A stretch of DNA of 64,000 nt from Spirometra erinaceieuropaei (Eukaryota; Platyhelminthes; Cestoda; Diphyllobothriidea; Diphyllobothriidae). The notes below the pieces were generated by a model. The model saw only the letters and a program-made list of their open reading frames with translations, searched no databases and was not told the DNA's origin. Numbering within the stretch: position 1 is the first letter of the stretch; each line of letters begins with the position of its first letter. Where the stretch lies: assembly GCA_902702965.1 (NCBI GenBank), contig CACRXP010000011.1:2335899-2399898 (forward strand), written 5' to 3'. Position numbers and translations under genes: made by a program. Of the stretch, positions 11,241-23,070 are shown piece after piece.

Positions 11241-13100
11241 CTAATGGAAGGCTTCGACTATGAAACCGGCCAGTAATTCATACAGTCTTCGCGAGAAGCA
11301 AAAAAGAACATTAGTGAATGAAACACCACCCACTAGGGCGCCATGACAAATTGACGGACTCGTATTATCAAAAGCTGCAACGACGTACAGTCCAAAAGCT
11401 TCCGTCCTCTATCTCCTTCAGTTCCATCTGAATTAGCGCTTTGAGCCCCTTCCGGCGACTTCGATAAATTACTGTCCCGAGGAAGTTTATTTGAGAAAAC
11501 CCGCTCGGAAGTAGACACGGACTGTATCTGAACAAGGTTATCAGCGAGAAGGATCATGCGAATGTACGCACGTTCATCCATTGAGTCTCGCAAGGCACGA
11601 AACCTCAGCCTGCGAACAGGCTCGATTGTCGAAATCCGCTGACTGTTCTTCAGTCCTGGCGGTCGCAGCAGTCATGAAATATGCAACGAACAATTAGCAG
11701 GAAACGCACCCCATGGGCAGTCCTTCCACTGAGACGGCAAACAGGCCGGTCTCCAATTCCTGACAATTCTCTCCCCCTCCCTCTCCCCACCCCCCCGGGC
11801 TCCGGCCCGGCACACCTGTAACCGCAGGCCTCGCGGTCTCACCGGCGTTCTGATAAGGCGGTTATGACTCAGTGGGGGAGTCTGTGAGTAGGTCGCCCCG
11901 GGCTGTCTGTAGGCAGGATAAGACGGTTGAGGGGGTGCCAGATAACCGCCGCCGCCTCAGCAGCAGAAGCAGCATCAGCCTCGTTTGCGGACGGACGGGC
12001 CAAGGGAATAATCGATTAGAGCGGGCAAGACAGTGAGAGAAAGGGAGACAAGCTCTCAAGACCGTTTGCTGCCAGGTGCTCGCTCCTCTGGTCAAAAATC
12101 ACTGCAGAAGCACCTTGAAGACAGAGGGGGGGGGGGGGAGAGACAGATGACAGGTGATTAATTCATTTAGGTGCTGTCTCTCTCTCGTCTTCTCGTTTCT
12201 GCAGCAACATCCTGTTCTGTCCTCCTCAGAGCTAAGCCTGTGGGAACCTCCGCCTATGTGGGAGAAGGGGAAGTCTAGCAGGTGGACAGGGCGGCAACTG
12301 ATGATGTTGACAGATTAGTAGCAAGAGACGCACTGCCCACTTAGGAATAATCAGCGTGCAATCTAGGGTCCTCGGAGTGTTGTCGTGATGGAAACCAGCA
12401 AGAATGAGGAGGAAGAGACGGTTTTTCAAATGCAGCCTGCTTCCTCCCAGAACAAGGGATCATGACCAACAAGACATCAAAGAAGTCAATGCGTGTGGAC
12501 GTTCTGGGTGCGTCGTACAGTCCAACCATACTCGTTCCTTCTGTGCGGGAGGCATTGTTTCTAATGTACACACCACCGGAGGGAGTCACAATTCTTAGTT
12601 CACCTGAGGAGAAAGAGACGAAGAAGAGAGAGGAGGAGGACTTGGGAATGCTTGGAGACACTGGCTGGCATCAGCTAACGAACAACGAGGACTGTACGCG
12701 GGATTCAACTTACGCCCCAACGTCGCCAGCCTTTACGTCCCGGTTCTAAGGTGGGACCTCACTGATTGACAAGGAATTGAGGTCCCCCAAATTACCCTGT
12801 CTATTCAAGCTACGCTTGCCAACCGGTGGAGACTTTCTGGCTTGCAGCAGATATGACCAAAATCAGCGTTCTTAGAACCGATAATAACTGAGGCCCTCGT
12901 AAGAAAACGCGTCCATCGAATCAAGAAGGTACGTTAGAAGGCTGTTCCTGATATCGCGCAGCCACCGAGTGCCAGTACTGTCGAGTACCCAATGTTGTAT
13001 GGGAAGCAGCCTACATGACGCCCGAATGCCATTCTCTAGCTTCTGACTCTACAAACCAGATAGGACGATCGACAAGGATGAGGAGATCGTTCCATCTACT
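11241..13100. other. unassigned sequence
   Basis: No gene is recognised. A G-run occurs near 12127-12139 and a C/T-rich tract near 11770-11815. Open frames of up to 106 codons on both strands have no recognisable family or splice context. Confidence 0.4.
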
Positions 13101-13104
13101 ATCC

Positions 13105-13260
13105 CCAGTAAGCAATACGCAGATGCGTGAGGCAGGGGAGTGCGGTAGATGCTGCGTGAGTCCTCCACACCATAAACTAATTCACGCAATCTGCGAGCCG
13201 CTGTCGGACGGACGCTCCGGGTCTGAGATTACCTGAGCAGAAGGCAACATGTGAAAAATA
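13105..13260 (+). repeat. GC-rich interspersed repeat fragment
   Basis: Carries GTGCGGTAGATGCTGCGTG, a weakened ATAAACTAATTCACGCAA block and a GACGGACGCTCCGGGTCTG segment that reappears near 16,670. Confidence 0.5.
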
Positions 13261-13372
13261 ACTTTGCACTCTAAGCGGCTTGTCCTGGGAGTCAAAGATG
13301 ATGGGGAGATCGATCTCTCGCTCACTTGGCGGAGCAGGCATGACACTTTATGAGGACGCGATTCAACAGGAA

Positions 13373-14251
13373 CAGTAGGTGGGCTAACTCATGAGATGTC
13401 AATCGAAGTTCCGAAATGCGGTTTCGTTTCCAAAAGATTAATCAAGTAGCGTTGCAAAACTATCCATCCTGCATCATAATTCTATAATATGTTAGCTACC
13501 TCTGGTGGCCGGATTTCGAATGAACTTCCTTCCGACTGCATGCAAAAACTGCACTCTATAAAAAAACGACTATCTGAGTAGCATGAAATTTTCTCATTGA
13601 TTTTCGATGCTCCTGAAAGTCCAATTATATTTCATAGAAAACATGCATAAAAATATTCATTCTTTTACTCATTCGGTAGATAATTAAATCTTCTTAAAAT
13701 TTTATACTCGAAGGACGGACCACACATTTCTCTACGGTAATAAGGGGGACCATAGAGGGTTCATAAAATTTAGCAGTGGATTTGATCCATATTGTTGACA
13801 TTACAAACCACATTGGTAAATGTAGAGATATGACGATTTAAGAACGACCATTTCACGGTATTTAAAAGTCTCACAATTAGAAACTTTTTTAAAACCAAAT
13901 TATGTTCCTCCTTCGAGCCTAAAATTAGAGAAAGACGTAATTCTCTACCGAATGAGCGGAAGAATGAATATTTTTATGCATGTTTTCCATGAAATATAAT
14001 TGGACGTTTAGGAGCATTGAAAATCAATCAGAAAAACTCATGCAACATAAGTAGTCATTTTTGCACAGAGTATGGTTTCTGCATGCAGCCAGAAGAAAGT
14101 TCATTCGAAAACCGGCATCCTGAGGTAGCTGAATTATTATAGAATGATACTACAGACTAATTGGTTTTACAACCCTACATAATTAATCTTTTCGAAACGA
14201 AAACGCATTCGGGAATTTCAGTTGGCATTTCCTGAGTAAACCCACCTACAG
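13373..14251. mobile_element. foldback DNA element, copy B
   Basis: Ends are CAGTAGGTGGGCTAACTCAT at the left and TAAACCCACCTACAG followed by TA at the right. Compared with copy A, the left part of the core is deleted: the arm ending ACTCGAAGGACGG runs directly into ACCACACATTTCTC at about 13,718. No coding capacity. Confidence 0.8.
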
Positions 14252-14439
14252 TAAGCACCATGGCTAGGCGGAACGATGTTTGGATATCAGGCCGACCCAA
14301 ACCACGATGGGAGGCTCGCGGCTGCTTACTCATCAGGTGTGCCGCACTTTGTTTGAAAGTGATTTATACATGTGGGGGAGGAGGAAGATATCAACATCCG
14401 CCCTCATTGAGTCACCGAAATAAAGATATGGAAGAACTA

Positions 14440-14745
14440 CAGTCAGTGACCGATCTCATGAAATGCTGATCGAAATTCTGAAGTTTTTTTGATTAGGAAG
14501 GATTTCTTAAGTGGGGATGAAACATTGGTCATAGTGAGGTATAATCCCATGGTATTTCACACTCGCCAGGATTCCGGCTTTTGAATGTACTCCCTTCTGT
14601 CCATCCGCGAAAACCGCACTCGGTAAAAAAATGACTAGTTAAGTCATGTGACCTTTTTCGATTAATTTCCGATGCCCTTATAAATTAAAACATATTTCCT
14701 ATAAAAAAATGCATAAACATATTATTTCTTGTGCCCATTTAGCAG
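14440..14745. mobile_element. divergent foldback element, left arm only
   Basis: Begins CAGTCAGTGACCGATCTCAT after a TA and follows the left arm of the foldback family at lower similarity (GATTCCGGCTTTTGAATG, TAAAAAAATGACT, ATGCATAAACATATT). The partner arm is missing. The right-arm fragment at 55.75-56.22 kb looks like the same divergent subfamily. Confidence 0.55.
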
Positions 14746-14882
14746 CAAACTCTCCGGTTTGACACGCGAATAGTCATCGCCTCGAACTAAAAGTGACCTT
14801 GAGTTACATTCCAGGGGATATTTTTCCTCGTGTCTTGACTTCAAAGTTCAATCTCAAACCTTACCCCTGAAATTTAGCGGTG

Positions 14883-14955
14883 GAGCATTGTGGCTGTGCT
14901 AAAACCTTGTCCTTGTTGTCGTGGGTTCGAATTCCATCGGGTCCGCCGAGTTTTT
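14883..14955 (+). mobile_element. tRNA-derived SINE head, 3' half
   Basis: CCTTGTTGTCGTGGGTTCGAATTCC retains the B box and the extended middle seen at 56.7 kb. A T-run follows at about 14951-14957, a typical pol III stop. The A-box half is eroded. Confidence 0.45.
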
Positions 14956-15103
14956 TTCGCTCCCTTTATTAGATGTTCTTCTAAGCAGGAGACCTGACGG
15001 GAGTGTCTGAAGAAGCGTCTACCGGAAGAAAACCTGGTCTAGACAATGCCCGAAATTCGCCGGTTTCATACTCCTATAACAAAAACGAGATCTAGTCCAA
15101 TGT

Positions 15104-15800
15104 TTGGCACAAAAAGCTGGAAAAATGTGCTCGGCAGATAGCATCGAGGAGGAAATTAGAAAAATCGAGGACTTCCTTCGCGAAAACGCGTATCCTGACA
15201 GGTTTATTGCAAAGACCATTGCCGAACGACCGATAAAACCCACCACACCGACTACCGAAAAGAAAACTTTGTTCCTCAAAGTCCCTTTCCAAGGGGATTC
15301 TGCGAGTGAACTCCTAAGGAGACGCCCTGATCAAGCTGTCTCGCGAACCTTCCCAGCAGCAAGTGTTCAAATATCATTTTATACTAACCCTACTTTACAC
15401 GGAGAAGTTAAGTATAGGTTGCCACCTCAGACCACCTCAATGTACATCTATCCCCTCACTTGCTCCGGTGGAGTAGGTTATATTGGTCGCACGAGTCGGC
15501 GCTTATCCAAGAGAATACGGGAACACCTCCCGGCATGACGGGGAAAAGACGAAACTAGGAGCATAAGCAGCGCCGTTTTCGCGCATGTTGTCGATTCTGG
15601 ACATCGTGTGGATCCCAACGAAGCTTTTCGTGTGATCTATAAGGTCCCATCGAACTATCCTAAAACACTGGGACAGCGCCAGTTAACCACAGCAGAGGCG
15701 GCCGCCATGAGGTTGCGAAAACCAATCTTGTGCGCAGAGAAGAACCACGTTCAGGCTCCGCGCCTACAGCGGTCGAAGGTCGACTAACGTTGCAACTCTC
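15104..15800 (+). mobile_element. Penelope-like element relic with GIY-YIG endonuclease domain
   Basis: An open frame at 15104-15538 ends in a GIY-YIG-like domain: GGVGYIGRTSRRLSKRIREH, where Y-I-G-R-T and the R.REH helix are the recognisable nuclease features. A TGA interrupts the frame right after LPA. The same frame continues beyond it with SAVFAHVVDSGHRVDPNEAF and a RKPILCAEK end, as in this family's C-terminus. The upstream reverse transcriptase core is absent, so this is a 5'-truncated dead copy. It belongs to a different Penelope-like lineage from the copies at 7.0, 42.7 and 62.8 kb, judged by motif wording. Confidence 0.7.
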
Positions 15801-16180
15801 CCCGCGCCCTTCCGTTCTTACCCCGCCCCTGACAGTGACTGCTATAACCCCCCACCCCCCTACCCCACAGTCCCACACCCAGCCTGTGTTTTAAGGCGAA
15901 CATTTATCGATTTCTGTTATCGCTGATATGTTTTACTTCTACCCCGTTCCCATATAACTGTACTGGCCCGACGAGAATTTATCAAAAGCTGCTTATGCTC
16001 GGCACCTCGTCTTCTGACTACTGCTATGGGAATTTTCGCAACTCTTTCACAACTGAGTCAGATGAACTATTCAACTCCGCCAAAAATATCAGTTAATTAA
16101 AAGACAACGACATATGCAGCTGTTTGAAGTGTTTTATTAATTTATAGGCATCTCTTTTTCACGTGAGATCCAAACCGCCC
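15801..16180. other. unassigned sequence
   Basis: Nothing recognisable beyond a C/T-rich stretch just before it. Confidence 0.4.
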
Positions 16181-16470
16181 TTACGAAAGCCTGGGGCCTG
16201 GCCTGGTTGTGGGGGCCAGGTGCGTGTACGGCCCCCCAAGACGGTCTGCTTAACTTTCTCAATCGTTGCGTCAGCGCCTACCTCCGGTCGTTTTGTATTG
16301 CTACCAGAGTAGTAGGTGATGAGAAAGAGGGTGCGGTAGATGCTAGAAAAGCCTGCTGCATCATGAACTAATTTTCACGCAAGTCATCGGTACTGAGCCC
16401 ATTTCGTGGTTCACTCGGGTGACGCCGACGGTCGTCAGGATGGAATTGTCGTTGTGTCTGGAAGCTCAAT
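16181..16470 (+). repeat. GC-rich interspersed repeat copy
   Basis: Contains GGTGCGGTAGATGCTAG, ATGAACTAATTTTCACGCAA and GACGCCGACGGTCGTC in the family order. Confidence 0.5.
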
Positions 16471-16773
16471 GAGCCAATGCAAGGTCTTCGCAGACGTAAG
16501 TTCACTTAGCCCTAAAATCCGCGTCAGCAAGAGCTGACGGGCCGCAGAAAGAAAAGGCCGGAGAGGAGCAGATGTGCTGCACTCTAAATTAAGGCACGAA
16601 TGCGGGAAACGGACGTCAAAACAGGAATTGAGAGAGCATAGATAGCCTCCAATGCCTCATAGTCGAACGGACGCTCTGGGTCTGCGGTTAGTTTAGAAGA
16701 ATGCAAATTGCAGGGGCTCGCCCTGTGAGCCAAAGATAGGGGAATATCGATCATCCGCACAGTCAGAAGAGGC

Positions 16774-16850
16774 TCTGATGGCTTAGTCGGTAAGGCATTC
16801 GACGCGAATTTCAGAAGGTGGAAAGTTCAAGTCTCCCTCGGGGCGTACAT
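16774..16850 (+). mobile_element. tRNA-like sequence, probable SINE head
   Basis: GGCTCTGATGGCTTAGTCGG resembles a D arm with A box, and AAAGTTCAAGTCTCCCTCGGGG resembles a T arm with a weakened B box. The length (about 75 bases) is tRNA-like, but the acceptor ends pair poorly and the TTCAAGTCT loop is imperfect. A pseudo-tRNA or SINE head is more likely than a working tRNA. Confidence 0.35.
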
Positions 16851-17649
16851 CCTTAGGCAATTGTGATTTTTTGGATGTTCATAGTATGCCTGTTACTTAC
16901 TACTTTGAAGTTTATCGGAAAATATCCCCAAACCCAAGGGAGGGAACGAATCGAAACTGCCAGCGTTGAAGAAACCTGCCTTCCATTCAAATATGCTGGT
17001 GTCACCAGCGTGATCAACCGAAGGCCCACCGGCTCCGCGCCGGCCGCATGCTTGACTAGCTTTCCCAGGTTGCTTATCAGGTATCACACCTGACTTTTTA
17101 AAAGCTGTTTACACGGAAAGACAAAGATGATCAGAAGTTGAATAAGATATCTCGAGACTTGACGACAATATTAAGTCCTGTCCCGTTCACGGTTTTCGTT
17201 TTGTGCTCATAAATTAAAGGAAGTAGATTTAAAAATAAATTGTACTTAAACATAGGCAGTAGACAAAAAGAAAGTCGTAAATCCACAAAATTCCCAGAAT
17301 GAGAAGCGTATGTACACAGCCCCAGATAAGGGCCGGTCGAGGGTAAACGCTCATTTCTGTCCTAAAGTCAGGACAGATCAGAAAGCGTCGTTCTCATATG
17401 ACAGCAAGCTATGACCCACATCGACAAGAATAAACCAATGTATATACTCACACGGGAGTGGTGCCCATTGATCTATTCTGACCGTATAATGGGAAAAATA
17501 ATTTCCGGTTTGCAGTGGACTCCGACCACAAAGTTCTCAGCGGGACAGTGCTTGGTTTAAGCACATTTGACTTACTGACCAGGACCCAAATTCTAGGCGT
17601 TAGACCGAAATTGGGGCATTACAAGGCGATGAGGGAAACTGTCATTTGG

Positions 17650-17737
17650 AGAAGAAGAAGAAGAAGAAGAAGAAGAAGAAGAAGAAGAAGAAGAAGAAGA
17701 GGAGGAGGAGGAGGAGGAGGAGGAGGAGGAGGAGGAA
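17650..17737 (+). repeat. (GAA)n then (GGA)n microsatellite
   Basis: A pure-purine tract of GAA triplets changes into GGA triplets near 17,700. Short tandem repeats of this kind can form triplex DNA and vary in length. Confidence 0.95.
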
Positions 17738-17879
17738 GGGCTCACCGATGAGCCCATCTTCTTCCTCAAATCATCAACCCGAATCTCTCAACTTCGCCAA
17801 TCTGAAATGATCATCCCCGTAACCTTAATCCATTATTACCGCCGATGCCCACCATCTGCTTTACAGCATGGTGGGCGAA

Positions 17880-18010
17880 AGGACGGCGCCTTTTACGTGG
17901 ATTAGTTTACAGTGATAGTGTACTTGCGTTGCATTTACCGCACTGTCTCCTTCCGCAGCCTCATGGGCCCGGAGCCCAGACAGCCAAGAAGGCTGGAGGA
18001 GGACTCATAC
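17880..18010 (-). repeat. GC-rich interspersed repeat fragment, reverse
   Basis: GTGTACTTGCGTTGCATTTACCG is a mutated reverse copy of the GCGGTAGATGC block. Confidence 0.45.
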
Positions 18011-18048
18011 GTAGAAGCCGAGTAAGTTACGGAAGATGTCTACGCGTG

Positions 18049-18072
18049 TCACACACACACACACACACACAG
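18049..18072 (+). repeat. (CA)n microsatellite
   Basis: About eleven CA dinucleotides in a row. Confidence 0.95.
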
Positions 18073-18384
18073 CTGGCCCACGTCAAAGGAGGAGGATTTC
18101 ACACACCGAAAAAGTGGACCGAGGGGACGGCTCAGATCCCCAGCTGAGGCCATATAGCTAAGGAGTCATTGCAGCCTGACCGTCAGTTTCGTCGGTTGGC
18201 AGCCTTAGGAGTCACGGGTTTTAGCGCACCGTGATAGTTTAAAAGTGCGTCAGATTGTCTATAGCAAGGAATATGCGCTGAGAGTTGACATCACTTGCTT
18301 TTCCATCTCCCAGACACAAATACACTGTTCGAGCCAGTCAGTTGTCTGATGCAGGCGTTAAACGCGGTGACTGAAGGGCTAGAC

Positions 18385-19130
18385 CGCTCGTCTACGCGTC
18401 CCAAACAAACATACGACAGTTCGACCGTCGATTTCGACGATGTCCACCGTGTGCCTCAGAGCTGCAGCAGCGGTGGGAGCAGGGACGGTGACTTACGCAG
18501 GGGTTTATAGTGCCAGTAGACTTGCGCTGCATCTACCTACACTCTCTCCTCCCCCGCCTGAGCCCGGTGTCAAGACAGAGTCAAGAAGACCGGAGACGGG
18601 GGAGGCCGCAGGCGGATGGCTCGGACGGATCCTCACCTTGGCGTTCCACCACACCCCCTGGTCCACACAGCAATAACCAGGATTTCAACCAACACAACAG
18701 ACATTTGGAGGCTGGCACGGCCGAAGCCGCACCTGGGCGTGCCGCCGACACCTGGCTCGGATCCCACGCTGTGGTGGGAATGCCATAAAGGCCACATTAA
18801 AAAGGAGCCATTGCAGCATGACTCTCAGATCGCCTCCAGTGAAGGAGGAGGTCCAAGGTACCCCGTCAGTTGGCAACCTTCCAAGCCACGGCTTTTAGCG
18901 CACCGTGATAGCTTCAAGCACGTCAGATTGATTACAGTGAGGAGAAAGTGCGCTGAGTCGTCGACCTCACTCTCCCTTCCCACTCCCACACCCCATCCAC
19001 TGTCCGAGCCGGTCAGCAGACTGGAGTGGGAAATGGGCGCGGTGGCTGACACGGTCGACTGACCATGCCTGCGCGCGCCACAGCACGACCTGGCCCCCCA
19101 TGCACACACAAACACCAGGATTTCACACAA
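18385..19130 (-). repeat. GC-rich interspersed repeat, longest copy
   Basis: This copy joins the modules seen separately elsewhere: the GTTCGACCGTCG and GCTGCATCTACC blocks, the GCCGCACCTGGGCGTGCC block, then GAGCCATTGCAGC, GTCAGTTGGCAACCTTCC and CACCGTGATAGCTTCAAG. It fixes the order of a repeat at least 700 bases long. Partial copies lie at 0.75, 11.0, 13.1, 16.3, 21.2, 37.2, 44.2 and 51.1 kb. Neither strand has a supported protein. Open frames here are compositional artefacts of high GC. Confidence 0.65.
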
Positions 19131-19491
19131 CGGGGGTTGAAAGGCGTGACTCTCACTTGCGTACGATGGCCGTGGAAGGTGCTGCTTCAGCCCGTCCCCA
19201 GCCCACCAGTCCGCCACTACACACAACTCACACACACACAACGTGACGAACTGCGTGAGCCGAGAGCGGGCATCGAGCAGCAACCTTCCTATCCACGACA
19301 CTTGACGTGTCCGGATAGCCTCGGACTCAAGTCACCCGTGCAGCCGAGGCCGCATGGGGACCGAGTCGAGATGCACACTTCCCACTTGCGTGGAATGTGG
19401 CAGTTGGTACATGCGGTGGGTGAGTGTTGATGCTTGGTGGTTGTGGTGGAGGAGGGTATGGAGTGTGTGGATTTGTTGTGTAACCGGCGGT

Positions 19492-21080
19492 TGTCTACCG
19501 CAGGTCGTCGTGGATGCGCATGTGACCAAATAGGCCCATGCGGTGCCTGAAAGTGCGAGGACAATGTGGGCAGTGGAGACGAGCTTGGTGGGTGTAGGTT
19601 GGTGCTCCAGGCACTGGTTCTCCAGTCTCTGTGCGATGGATTCGCAAGTGACCGACCAGGCCGATGCGTGAGGTGAATGTGCGTGGGCAGTGTGGGCATG
19701 TGAAGGCGGCGGTGTCAGTGTCAGCTACAGAGGAGGCGTTGGCGGTGGTGCAGACGGATGGTACGAGGGTGGTGCTGGGCATGACGGGCGTGGTTGGTGT
19801 ATCGGAATTGTGGTCAATTCCGCTCTCGTGGATGCGCATGTGGCCGAATAGACCCATGCGATGCGTGAAGGTGCGAGGGCAGTGTGGGCAGTGGAGGCGA
19901 GTGCGCTGGGTGTAGGTTGGTGCTCCAGGCACTGGTTCGCCAGTCTCTGTGCGATGGAGTCGCAAGTGACCGACCAGGCCGATGCGTGAAGTGAAGGTGC
20001 GATCGCAGTGAGGGCAGATGTAGTCCTGGCCCTCACGTCTGATGATGGAGGTTGCAGGGGTCGTGCCTGTTGTTGTGTCAGGTGCAGCTGTGGTGAAGTC
20101 GTGGGCGACAGACGCCGAAGCGGCCGTCGTTGTGGCAGTGAAGGAGGAAGAGGAGTAGGAGGGGCGGAGTGAGGGGTGGTAAAGTCGGTGGCATCGACGG
20201 CGGTTGCGGAGAAGTTGGTGGGTGCACAAGGTGATGGATTGGGAGTGGGGCCTAGCGTTGTGGGTGTGTCAAGGCTGCGGTCAATGCCGCTCTCGTGGAT
20301 GCGCATGTGGCCGAATAGGCCCATGCGATGAGTGAAGGTGCGAGGGCATTGTGGGCAGTGGAGGCGAGTGCGGTGGGTGTAGGTTGGTGCTCCAGGCACT
20401 GGTTCGCCAGTCTCTGTGCGATGGATTCGCAAGTGACCGACCAGGCCGATGCGTGAGGTGAAGGTGCGGTCGCAGTGAGGGCAGGTGTAGTCCTGATCCT
20501 CATCACTGGAATCGGGAGAGGTGGGGGTGGTTGCGGTTGTTGTGTTGGGGTTGGTGATGTGTGAGACGGCAGCCTGAATGGCCACCGCTGGGGCAGTGGA
20601 GGAGAAGGAGGAGGATGGAAGTGGTGGTGCAGAAGGAGTGTCACAGTTAGTTGGCGGCAGAGAGGACGAGGAAGAGGCGGGCGGGGGGACGGTGGCTGGA
20701 GCAGTTCGAGAGATGCAGTTGATTCGAAGATGTCCAACAAGTCCGATTCGTGCCCGGAATGTCCGTTGACATCGAGGACACGTAGGGAGAGGTTGTGCGG
20801 CGGCGTTGCGGACTGGGCGAAGTTGTGATTTGCGGGCTTCGCGTTTCGCTTTGGCGGCGGCGATTCGGTTGGCTTCATAGATAGCAGCGTCCGTCTTCAC
20901 TGTTCTCCTCCATGTCGGACGATCGCGGGCGAGCTCTTCCCAGTTGGTCGGGTTGATTTGCAGGCGCTTCAGGGAGGACTTCAGGGTATCCTTGTAACGG
21001 CGAATTTGGCCTCCTTGACGACGAGAACCCGTCGCGACGTCTCCGTAGAAGAGTCGTTTGGGTAGTCGCTCGTCGTCCAT
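19492..21080 (-). pseudogene. LINE-associated C2H2 zinc-finger ORF, frameshifted
   Basis: The minus-strand frame starts at 21,080 with MDDERLPKRLFYGDV. In retroelement polyproteins I know, this motif follows the reverse transcriptase domain (usually after a W.GH..RM motif), so the reading is inferred from memory. A basic KAKREARKSQLRP linker and a C2HC finger (HLRINC, near 20,705-20,775) follow, then a repeated two-finger module: CPHCDRTFTSRIGLVGH and CPRTFTHRMGLFGH with C-x2-C-x12-H-x3-H spacing. The first module reads in the 451-codon frame (to 19,725). The second and third (about 20,040-19,500) read only in another frame (20,229-19,495), so an indel lies between roughly 20,230 and 20,050. 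An in-frame TAG sits 24 bases upstream of the Met and no reverse transcriptase is attached. A 5'-truncated retroelement end is likeliest. A host zinc-finger gene with an upstream intron (acceptor-like TTTCAG at about 21,090) is possible. Confidence 0.6.
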
Positions 21081-21194
21081 GTGAGAATCTGAAACGTCAA
21101 GCTAATAAAACTCTCGTCCAAGCGATCGTGTCTCCTTCTTCGCGACTACTTCCTGGAACTCGCCTCTTGGCTTCTATTAACAGATAGCAGCTAT

Positions 21195-21535
21195 GTTAAG
21201 ACGGGGCCATTGAGCCTGACTCACAGTCCCCCAAGACAACCACTCCAGACCAAATCATGCAGGGCCGATCACGGGGTCAGAATTTTGCCGTCAGTTCGCG
21301 ACCTTCCAACCCCCGACGCTTGGTGCGTTGTGATAGTGTCAAGCGCGTCGAATTTATCATAGTGAGGAGTGAGATGATGTGTTGTGGGTCGATCTCAGTC
21401 TCCCCTCTTCCAGGCACCAGTCGACTGTCTGGGCCGGTCAGCTGACTGCAGCCGAGATTGGGCGCGGTGGTTGGCAGAGCTAAAGCGAGCCTTTTAGACA
21501 TGCCACACACGGCGTGTCCCCCGAGCAACACACTA
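21195..21535 (-). repeat. GC-rich interspersed repeat copy
   Basis: Shows GGCCATTGAGCCTGACTC, GCCGTCAGTTCGCGACC, GTTGTGATAGTGTCAAG and TCGACTGTCTGGGCCGGTCA in the order of the 18.8-19.0 kb copy. Confidence 0.6.
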
Positions 21536-21792
21536 AGTTTTCACGCAAAAGTGGGGTGGGCTGTTCGGATCTCGCATACGCTACAGTGCCATAGAAGCCA
21601 CATGTAAGAGCCGGAAAACACGCTACCACTGAGATGGGAGGTGTCTATTTCATGCGGATGACAAAAATAGTTGCTCCCGTAACCTCTGACCGCGTAAGTT
21701 GCTCGAATAACGAGCAGACTGTCGTAGGCCATTCAACTAAGGTTACCCGGGCCTGTCAGAATACAACGGAGAGTTGAAATATCTGAGAAGTA

Positions 21793-22450
21793 CAGTAGGT
21801 GGGTTAACTCATGAAATGTCAACCGAAATTCCGAAATGGGTTTCCGTTTCGAAAAGATTAATTAAGTAGGGCTGTAAAACAAACCAGCCTACAGCATAAT
21901 TTTATAGTAATTCGGTTACCGCAGAATGCCGGCTTTCGAAAGAACTTCCTTCGGGCTGTATGCAGTAACTACACTCTGTAAAAGATGGCTGCTTAAGTAA
22001 CATGAATTTTTCTCATTTAATTTCGACACCCTTAAAAGTCAAATTATATTTCATGGGAAAATGCATGAAAATATCAATTATTTCGCTCATTTGGTAGGAA
22101 ATTACGTCTTCTTCCAATTTTATACTCGGAGGGAGATAATTCGGTTTTAAAAAAGTTTCTAATTGTGAGACTTTCTATAACCGTGAAATGGCCCTTCATG
22201 TAAAGTCGTTACTCTGCATTTACCAATGTTGCTTGTAAAGTTAACAATATGGGTCTAATCCAATGTTAAATTTTACGAACCCCATATCGTCTCCCTTAAA
22301 TGGCGTAGAGAAATGTATGGTTTTCTGTACGCGGAAAATATACGGATTGTAGTTTGGAAACCCTGATTCCAAGTGTCACGGCAGAGCGGGTCCAAAATTA
22401 CTCGGGATTGGAAAAGTTTTTGAAAACCTAATCATACCCTTCTAAGAACT
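21793..22450. mobile_element. foldback DNA element, copy C, with inverted core and missing right arm
   Basis: The left end is a good family copy (CAGTAGGTGGGTTAACTCAT after TA). After the arm, the core runs in the opposite orientation to copies A, D and E: TCGTTACTCTGCATTTACC, TTAAATTTTACGAACCC and GTACGCGGAAAATATACGG appear as reverse complements of their counterparts. Similarity ends near 22,450 without a right arm. Confidence 0.75.
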
Positions 22451-22972
22451 TCACCCGGCTTGGAGGTTGAAGTCAGAACTAGTCACTACCCTAGCCCAAG
22501 CGCAGTAACCCCCAACACCACTCCAACATTGTTATTGAATGCGAGAACACAATCAGGGCCAACCCCAACTGTCATAACATGGTAATTCCCAAATTTCCAA
22601 GAAATGCATCAACTACTAACCCGGAGTCGTTTAAGCATTAAGCTTTGCCCGTCATTAAGCTTGAATTTTGTACCAGATCAATAAAAGCAAATTCTCTCCA
22701 TGCGGCAGTATAGTTACCAGGTCTTCCTTTCCTGCGGCTTTGTGTGGCGAACGCTGTCACCAAGCAAACAATTGAGGCCAGTGTACTTTAAAATGTATCA
22801 TTTTTTGGGTAGACGGCAAATCGTCAACTGAACCGCTGCAGTCAAGAGAGATGAATATGGCGAACAAGTCCGAAAACAGCATTTCTAAGGTCCATAACCA
22901 CACAAAAGCGTCTACTCAGCGGAAGTAAGTAGCGATTACGTACGAATTCAATTGAGAAAATTGTGAAAAATA

Positions 22973-23070
22973 CGGCCGCCCCGAAGGGGTTCGAACCCAT
23001 GGCATCAAGGGTAGGGCTTCAGTGCAGCCAACGCCCTAACCACTTGAGTTACATGATCCTGCTGGGAGCC
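22973..23070 (-). mobile_element. tRNA-derived SINE head (second family)
   Basis: The reverse complement has a GGGCGTTGGCTGC middle and ATGGGTTCGAACCCC as T arm and B box. The AT-rich flank at 22.79-22.97 kb resembles that beside the copy at 10.3 kb. Confidence 0.55.

Noticed and set aside
17650..17737. Arg/Gly-rich coding sequence from the GAA/GGA tract
   Set aside because: Pure microsatellite. The open frame exists only because the triplets contain no stop.
18616..19301. Several 90-158 codon frames on both strands
   Set aside because: All lie in a GC-rich interspersed repeat present in many other positions. High GC removes stop codons in every frame.
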